Assembly: GCA_023897205.1 (NCBI GenBank)
Contig: JAHWDD010000014.1
Span: 186,001 to 250,000 of the forward strand
Direction: 5' to 3'
Length of the DNA stretch: 64,000 nt
Source of the DNA: Exophiala sp. HKRS030
Taxonomy: Eukaryota; Ascomycota; Eurotiomycetes; Chaetothyriales; Herpotrichiellaceae
The notes beneath the pieces are model-generated. The model was not told where the DNA came from. It made no database searches and worked only from the letters and a program-made list of their open reading frames with translations. Below are positions 58,832-64,000 of the stretch, piece after piece. Each line of letters begins with the position of its first letter. Position 1 is the stretch's first letter. A program made the position numbers and the translations under genes.

Positions 58832-59520
58832 ACACCATTGAGAATCCGAATACGTCCATTCCGAATGGGCACAGCCAAAAAGGAAATGGTCCTCCAACCT
58901 CCTCGGAGAAAATACCTTGACTTTGAATCCAGGATCGAATCATCCAAACTTGCCTTTACCTAGGTAGTATTGATTGGGAGTATTTAATACTAGAGCTAAG
59001 CTATAGATATTTTATATACTACTGTTAATGGCGCCAAAGTGTTTATCATGGTCAGTTTCGGCATGAACAGTTTTCAAACCTATATGCCTAGGTAGTCTGA
59101 CGTCTCCTGGAGACCCTTTGTAATATGATGAGTCCCCGGACAAGAATCACGAATCACATTTCGAACGGGATAAATTCCTCGTAGGCGTGGCGCCGGAGCT
59201 GACACGATAAGGCCAGGTCTACTCCTTGATGGGCCGTGGTCTCTGCATGGACTCATTGAATGAAGCCAGACTTTAGTGGTAAATCTTCCACACCGATGCC
59301 ATGGCCAGATCTTGATTGCTTCATAGGTCCAATACTACACTACCCTAGTCTCCATCTCCATCTTCTCTCATTCGACCAAAGTGATCAAATAAGCCAGCAT
59401 GTTTTGCTGAAGCCTATCGTAGCGTGTATCATTGGAGTGCCCTCGGTTTCCTTCACACCAAATATCACACCGCCATCATAGCCATTTGAGCCGTAACAAT
59501 ATACCTCAGACCTCGCTACA
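58832..59520. other. intergenic (689 bp)
   Basis: AT-rich patch at 58965-59035 (TAATACTAGAGCTAAGC...). No gene was seen. Confidence 0.55.
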
Positions 59521-61105
59521 ATGGCAACTCTGGCAGCAGCGTCTGAAGCCAACAAGAAGAAAATCACAGCCGAAGATGTGGTCGACGTAATCGGAGACCT
59601 CAACCTTTCGCTACCCGAGAGTGACGTCTCTCAATGGCACGATATCATCGCCTCTGTCAGGAGTCCATTGATGTCGTGAACTCTCTCCCCGGACTACGTG
59701 CCCTGTGTCGACACGGAACAATATCCACGACAAAATGTTCACCGGCCAACTCCAGGAGACAATCCAGGCAACGCCTGGGCGTGGAAAGTGAGGATCGACG
59801 GCGACAAGGACGACGGAGCTCTCCTGTCAAATGTCACATTCGCACTCAAAGACAACGTCGCCGTGAAGGATGTGCCTATGCTCGTAGGCACCGATGTCTT
59901 CACCGGTTACGTTCCCGACACCGATGCTACCGTGGTCCGACGGGTTCTGAAAGCTGGCGGCACCATCGAGGGCAAAGCTGTCTGCGAAAATCTCTCACTA
60001 TGCGCCTCCTCATTCTCCGCCAGCGACGGGAAATGTCGAGAATCCATACGCAGAGGGCTACACGGCCGGTGGCTCTTCGAGCGGTTGCGGTCACTTGGTA
60101 GGCGCAGGGAAGGTAGATGCCGGCATCGGCGGAGATCAGGGAGGCTCGATCCGGTTTCCAGCCAGCTACCGTGGCATTGTGGGCATGAAACCAACCTGGG
60201 GACTTGTGCCATGGACGGGTATCATGACCCATGACCCGGTCCACGACACAGCTGGACCGATGACTCGGACGGTGGCCCTAAATGCAAAAGTCCTTCAAGC
60301 CATAGCCGGCAGAGACGACATCGACGACCGACAATACGCTGCATCATTGCCCGCAAATCTGCCGAACTACTCGGCTTCCCTGCACAAAGGTGTCTCAGGA
60401 CTAAAGGTCGGCATCCTTCAAGAGGGCTTTCAGTTCCCGGTCATAGACCCTAGAGTCAAGCAGAAGGTTCTGGAAGCCGTAGAGCGATATGAGGCCCTCG
60501 GGGCTGAGGTCGTTCCAATCAGTGTGCCTTTGCATACTCAGGCAGGCCATATCGTCAATTGCGCGTTGCGACCAACGGCCTCGCAGCAGGGTTACCTCGG
60601 CAAAGCATGCGGACGGAGGGCATTGTACATGACAGGATTGACCGAGAAGATGAGTCCATTGACCCAGGACAAGTTTGACAAGATGTTCTCAACATCCAAA
60701 TTCTCCTTGATGTCAAGTCTTTACATCTGGTCACACTATCCCACTTTGTATGGCAAGGCCATGAACTTGTATCGAAGGTTAAAGGATGAATATGACGCAG
60801 CTTTGAGCCAAGTTGATGTTCTTATTACGCCCACCACGCCTTACGTTGCAAATCAGCACGCGGCGATGGATGCTGGACCGGCAGAGCAGATGGCCAAGAG
60901 CCGTGGTGTCGCAGTCAATACGGTCTGTTTCAATGCCAGTGGTCATCCTGCCATGAGCTTACCTGTTGGTTTCTGTCCTGCCGAAGATGACGAAAGCATC
61001 AAGCTGCCTGTAGGCATGCAAATTGTTGGAGGTATGTTTCAGGAGGAAATGATCTACCGGGTCGCCGCAGCCTGGGAGAATGCATTCGACTGGAGGACAT
61101 TATGA
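59521..61105 (+). pseudogene. amidase-signature family gene with three single-base frameshifts
   Basis: From ATG 59521 the frame reads MATLAAASEANKKKITAEDV and then breaks. One base is missing near 59651-59657 (frame ends at TGA 59677). One extra G lies at about 59691, and one extra A at about 60031. Following the shifted frames restores an amidase: FALKDNVAVKD (catalytic Lys), GGSSSGCGHLVG (Ser region) and GGDQGGSIRFPASYRG (nucleophile Ser). From about 60035 the frame is intact to DWRTL at 61105. The enzyme family hydrolyses amides and nitrilase products. The long intact remainder means either very recent inactivation or assembly indels at CCCCGG and GGGAAAT. No introns fit the breaks. Confidence 0.8.
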
Positions 61106-61826
61106 TCATTGCGATTGTGAAAGCTGCTCCCCTGGCTATCATATGTGCATACATTACGGGCCTTGGTTGCCTCTTGATGAATCAGTCACTGCTTTAGAGT
61201 TATGAGAAGTCGTGTATTGTCTCCCGAAATGTCGCGTTCTAAGCCTAGTAACTTTAGGTCACCAATAAGCTGACTCTTAGAGGTAGATGATACACTAGAG
61301 AATATGAACAAAGGCCAATACGCAACTTGGCACAGGAGTTTATGTGATTGACAGGCAGTGATTGGACGTTGAAGGTGTTCATTCGTGTGTCGTTGCGAAT
61401 CGCTTTTCTACCGGTACAAGGCTGTGGCAAATGACTTCGGCCAGCCAATCGGGTCGGTTGACAGACGAGGCAGCGCGCTTCCGCCGATGCACGTTTGCTC
61501 CCAGAACAATGCAACACATGAGGTCCGAGGCTTTCCGCTGTCCAGCCCGTTTCTGTGGGAATTTATTGGGATCCAGGGCAGAACATGTCTGATGAGGGCA
61601 TGGCGAGGATGCGATTTTCCAAGGAGGCTCCTGAAAAGTTGCATGACATGTCACCAAAGTCGCGTGGACCCACCGAAGGGCCGCCGACGGTTGTTCCTTG
61701 GACAATATCCCGACAAGAATGAATATCACAGTGACGTTGCTGCAATATGTTGCTAGAGGCATACAACTCTTTGCTGTCCTGTGGGTGGAATGATTGATTC
61801 AATCCCGTGGTATACACTTTTGCTCC
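61106..61826. other. intergenic (721 bp)
   Basis: Several overlapping short frames on both strands, none with family resemblance. Confidence 0.5.
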
Positions 61827-63175
61827 ATGAGCAAGCACCATGTACTATCGACCAGACACTTTATACAGCATATCAGATCGCAGATGGGTGGACGACCCAG
61901 GTTGAGCCCTCGCGAACAGGAAGACGGGCCAAGTGCAGCTTTTAGTCAAGGACAGAGAGCTTCATTTCTAATCGTGGGCTCAGATCAGCGACCCGACGCG
62001 AAACTTCCGGCAGAGGGTGATGTTGAAAAGCTGGCGGGTAATACAGACTTGACTTCGAAGAGTGCGAACCTTAGTGACACTGCAGTTCCAATCTCGCCCT
62101 GCACCTCTGTTATAGGTGATACTGGAGATTCGAAAACATCTGCCCAACCTTCAATCCGGCGGCTTCTCATCATAATCGGCATGTTTATATCGCTCTTCAT
62201 CTCCGCACTGGATCAGACCATCGTGACAGGTGCGCTACCGCACCTCACAGCCGACCTCAACTCATCGGGGAGCGGCTATACCTGAGTTGGATCAGCCTTC
62301 GCTCTGTCTCAGACGACTGGGCTGCCTCTCTACACGCAGGCAAGCAGGTTCTTCGGCCGGAAATGGACTCTGCTTTGCGCAATATCCGTCTTCCTCCTTG
62401 GAAGTGTCTTGTGTGGTTGCGCAAACAGCATGACTGTCCTGATCGCCGGGAGGGTCGTGCAAGGTTTCGGTGCGGGTGGAATCATGACTTTGGTGTACAT
62501 CCTGATCGGTGATCTTGTGAGTACCAAGTAAGTACACTCCTGAATGATGCTATTCCGAGCCTCCAGAGCTCTATAACTGACTCATGTGGTGATTTAGAGA
62601 CCGAGGCACATACCAAGGGTTGATCGGTGCAACTTGGGCAGTGGCTAGCGCTCTTGGACCTGTCCTCGGAGGTGTATTTGCTGAAAAAGTCACTTGGAGA
62701 TGGTGTTTCTTCATTAACGTCCCCGTCTCTGTGCTCGCCTTCCTAGTGATCGCGCTATTCCTCCATATGACGCACCCACCGGTAGAGCTGTCCAAAGTCA
62801 TCCGCAACATTGATTACATTGGCATCACGGTGATCGCTGGCTCAACAGCTCTGATCCTCTTGGCTCTGCAGTGGGCAGAGCAAGGAGTAACATGGTCCTC
62901 GAGCCGTCAAATTGCTTTCCTGGTTCTGGGAGGGCTTGGGTTTGTGGTACTTCCTTTCGTCGAAGCGAGAGTACCAACTCCCATCGTACCTCGAGTCTCT
63001 TTTCACACCAAACCAGAGTCGGATCTTACGCAGCTTCGCTTTTGCATACCATTGTATTTCCAAGCTGTCAAAGCTCAAACGCCTTCAACAGCTGGTGTAA
63101 GCATCCTACCACTGGTGATTTCTTTCACAATCGCCAGCACGGGCAGTGGTTACCTGATTACCTGGACTAGAAAGT
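61827..63175 (+). pseudogene. DHA2-type MFS transporter remnant, truncated
   Basis: Starts at ATG 61827 (MSKHHVLS). TM1 SLFISALDQTIVTGALPHL is typical of 14-helix DHA2 transporters. In GSGYT-x-VGSAFALSQT the x is TGA (62283-62285), where the family has Trp (TGG). The frame then continues intact: RFFGRKWTLLCAISVFLLG, GFGAGGIMTLVYILIGD, an intron 62528-62597, and [14 protein letters not shown]. Near 62997 the frame slips ([14 protein letters not shown] in another frame). About one helix is missing before [15 protein letters not shown]. Homology ends at TWTRK near 63175, so the C-terminal half is gone. Nonsense, frameshift, deletion and truncation together make this a genuine pseudogene. Confidence 0.85.
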
Positions 63176-63788
63176 GAGTTTGCAGTGGGTCCATCAGGAG
63201 ATTTTCTGCCCCCGCGAGATGTTCTAGGACATCGTCTCGGATTCTGGCTCCTCTAGATGTGGCGCGCGCATACTTGGACTCTAGAAATTGTCGATATTGA
63301 CGTTGTAACGCCGACCCGTCCTAGTAAATGCCAACCCTCGGGTAATTTTCTTTCCTACACTTGAGCCTATAAGACTCCCTGATACCACCTAAAACGTAGG
63401 GGGCATCATAGATGCTAGCCCCTAAATATTTAGGTGTTATCTACTCACTTATAGGCTTTCATCTCTATAAGATATCGTGATATTGTAACTCATTCTGTAT
63501 TCACTTAGTCACTAATAACTGTTTCTACTCTTAATAATAGTAGCTAGAGTACTTTGTAATCATTTCTTATGCGTGCTTAATAGCTCTCACAATCAGAACA
63601 GAATTGAGTCATCTGCTGTACAGAAATGAGTTATTGTGGTTATCTCGGAGTCGGATTGGGCTGCGAAAATCGCAGCCTAGCCTTATTGAGCGGTTTGGCG
63701 TTTTACCAATTACCATCTACGAGACAAGTTCATAGCAGCTCTCCCCATCACCTCGACCACAACTAGGCCTTCACTATCTACACATACA
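63176..63788. other. AT-rich non-coding stretch, possible transposon relic
   Basis: From about 63280 the composition drops to AT-rich with stop codons in all frames. It includes CACCTAAA...TTTAGGTG inverted segments near 63390-63435 and a perfect hairpin GGCTGCGA-AAA-TCGCAGCC at 63659-63677. This could be a solo LTR or degenerate element; no ends were proven. Confidence 0.4.
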
Positions 63789-64000
63789 ATGAGGGCCTTC
63801 GCGATCTCCCGAGCTATGCGCTCTAGTGTCCTTCGACAGAAACCCGGGCTCTGGCAAACCCGAAGCCTTAACCCGACAAGATCCCTCAGACAGACTGCAC
63901 CGCAGTCGACTTCGTCCTCTTCCTCTTCCACCAACGGCGCTCCAGAGAAGCCGATCAACTTCTACAGCACCCATGGGCGGGCATTCTTCAAGGCCATCAC
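63789..64000 (+). CDS. 5' part of a probable mitochondrial protein, runs off the window
   Basis: An open frame from ATG 63789 to the window end encodes 70 residues: MRAFAISRAMRSSVLRQKPG, then an Arg/Ser/Gln-rich stretch, a Ser run, and GAPEKPINFYSTHGRAFFKA. The N-terminus has many Arg and no acidic residues, like a mitochondrial targeting sequence. The FYSTHGRAFFKA segment looks like the start of a conserved small membrane protein. The family was not recognised, and the 3' end lies outside. Confidence 0.6.
   Translation, partial: MRAFAISRAMRSSVLRQKPGLWQTRSLNPTRSLRQTAPQSTSSSSSSTNGAPEKPINFYSTHGRAFFKAI

Overview
The window is fungal nuclear DNA. Genes are interrupted by short introns (about 48-180 bp) with GTRNGT donors, CTAAC/CTGAC-like branch sites and YAG acceptors. 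Genes lie on both strands without operons, and the set (Ded1, Dis3, Trm8, mitochondrial uS13 and MetRS, Ctr/Fre, SLC12, hybrid histidine kinase, gamma-glutamyltranspeptidase) is that of a filamentous ascomycete (Pezizomycotina). Protein style and the frequent intergenic TACTCCGTA words suggest Eurotiomycetes, perhaps a black-yeast-like Chaetothyriales. That lower rank is inference only. All exon boundaries below were assigned by eye from splice signals and reading-frame continuity.

Layout. 0-7.7 kb: securin-like protein, cytosolic branched-chain aminotransferase, Erv-type sulfhydryl oxidase, a small Cys/His protein and an AAD-type aldo-keto reductase. 9.5-19 kb: Ded1 helicase, ER cyclophilin B with an apparent alternative membrane-anchor exon, mitochondrial ribosomal protein uS13 whose first coding exon is just ATG, and an SLC12 cation-chloride cotransporter. 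19.5-25.7 kb: Avt-type vacuolar amino-acid transporter, mitochondrial methionyl-tRNA synthetase with a polyglycine tract, and an 81-residue membrane protein. 25.8-29.3 kb: a divergent ferric/cupric reductase and Ctr copper transporter pair sharing a promoter with three YGTGCTCR copper-type elements. 29.6-40 kb: hybrid histidine kinase, a 2.8 kb gene-free stretch, gamma-glutamyltranspeptidase and an MFS exporter. 40.7-47 kb: a 30-residue zinc-ribbon microprotein, acyl-protein thioesterase, Dis3 and Trm8. 47-58.9 kb: APC-family permease, a second Cys/His protein, Mn-type CDF transporter, SWIM-RING protein, WD40-cyclophilin and an MmgE/PrpD protein. 59.5-63.2 kb: a frameshifted amidase and a decayed DHA2-type MFS transporter next to an AT-rich stretch. 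The window ends inside a gene with a mitochondrial-type N-terminus.

Most of the window is ordinary housekeeping. Points worth a second look are: (1) the cypB 3' end, where optional removal of an 86-bp intron swaps a soluble ...HAEL tail for an in-frame transmembrane tail; (2) the compact reductase-Ctr copper module; (3) the 30-aa double-CxxC microprotein; (4) the ATG-only exon; (5) the decaying right end.
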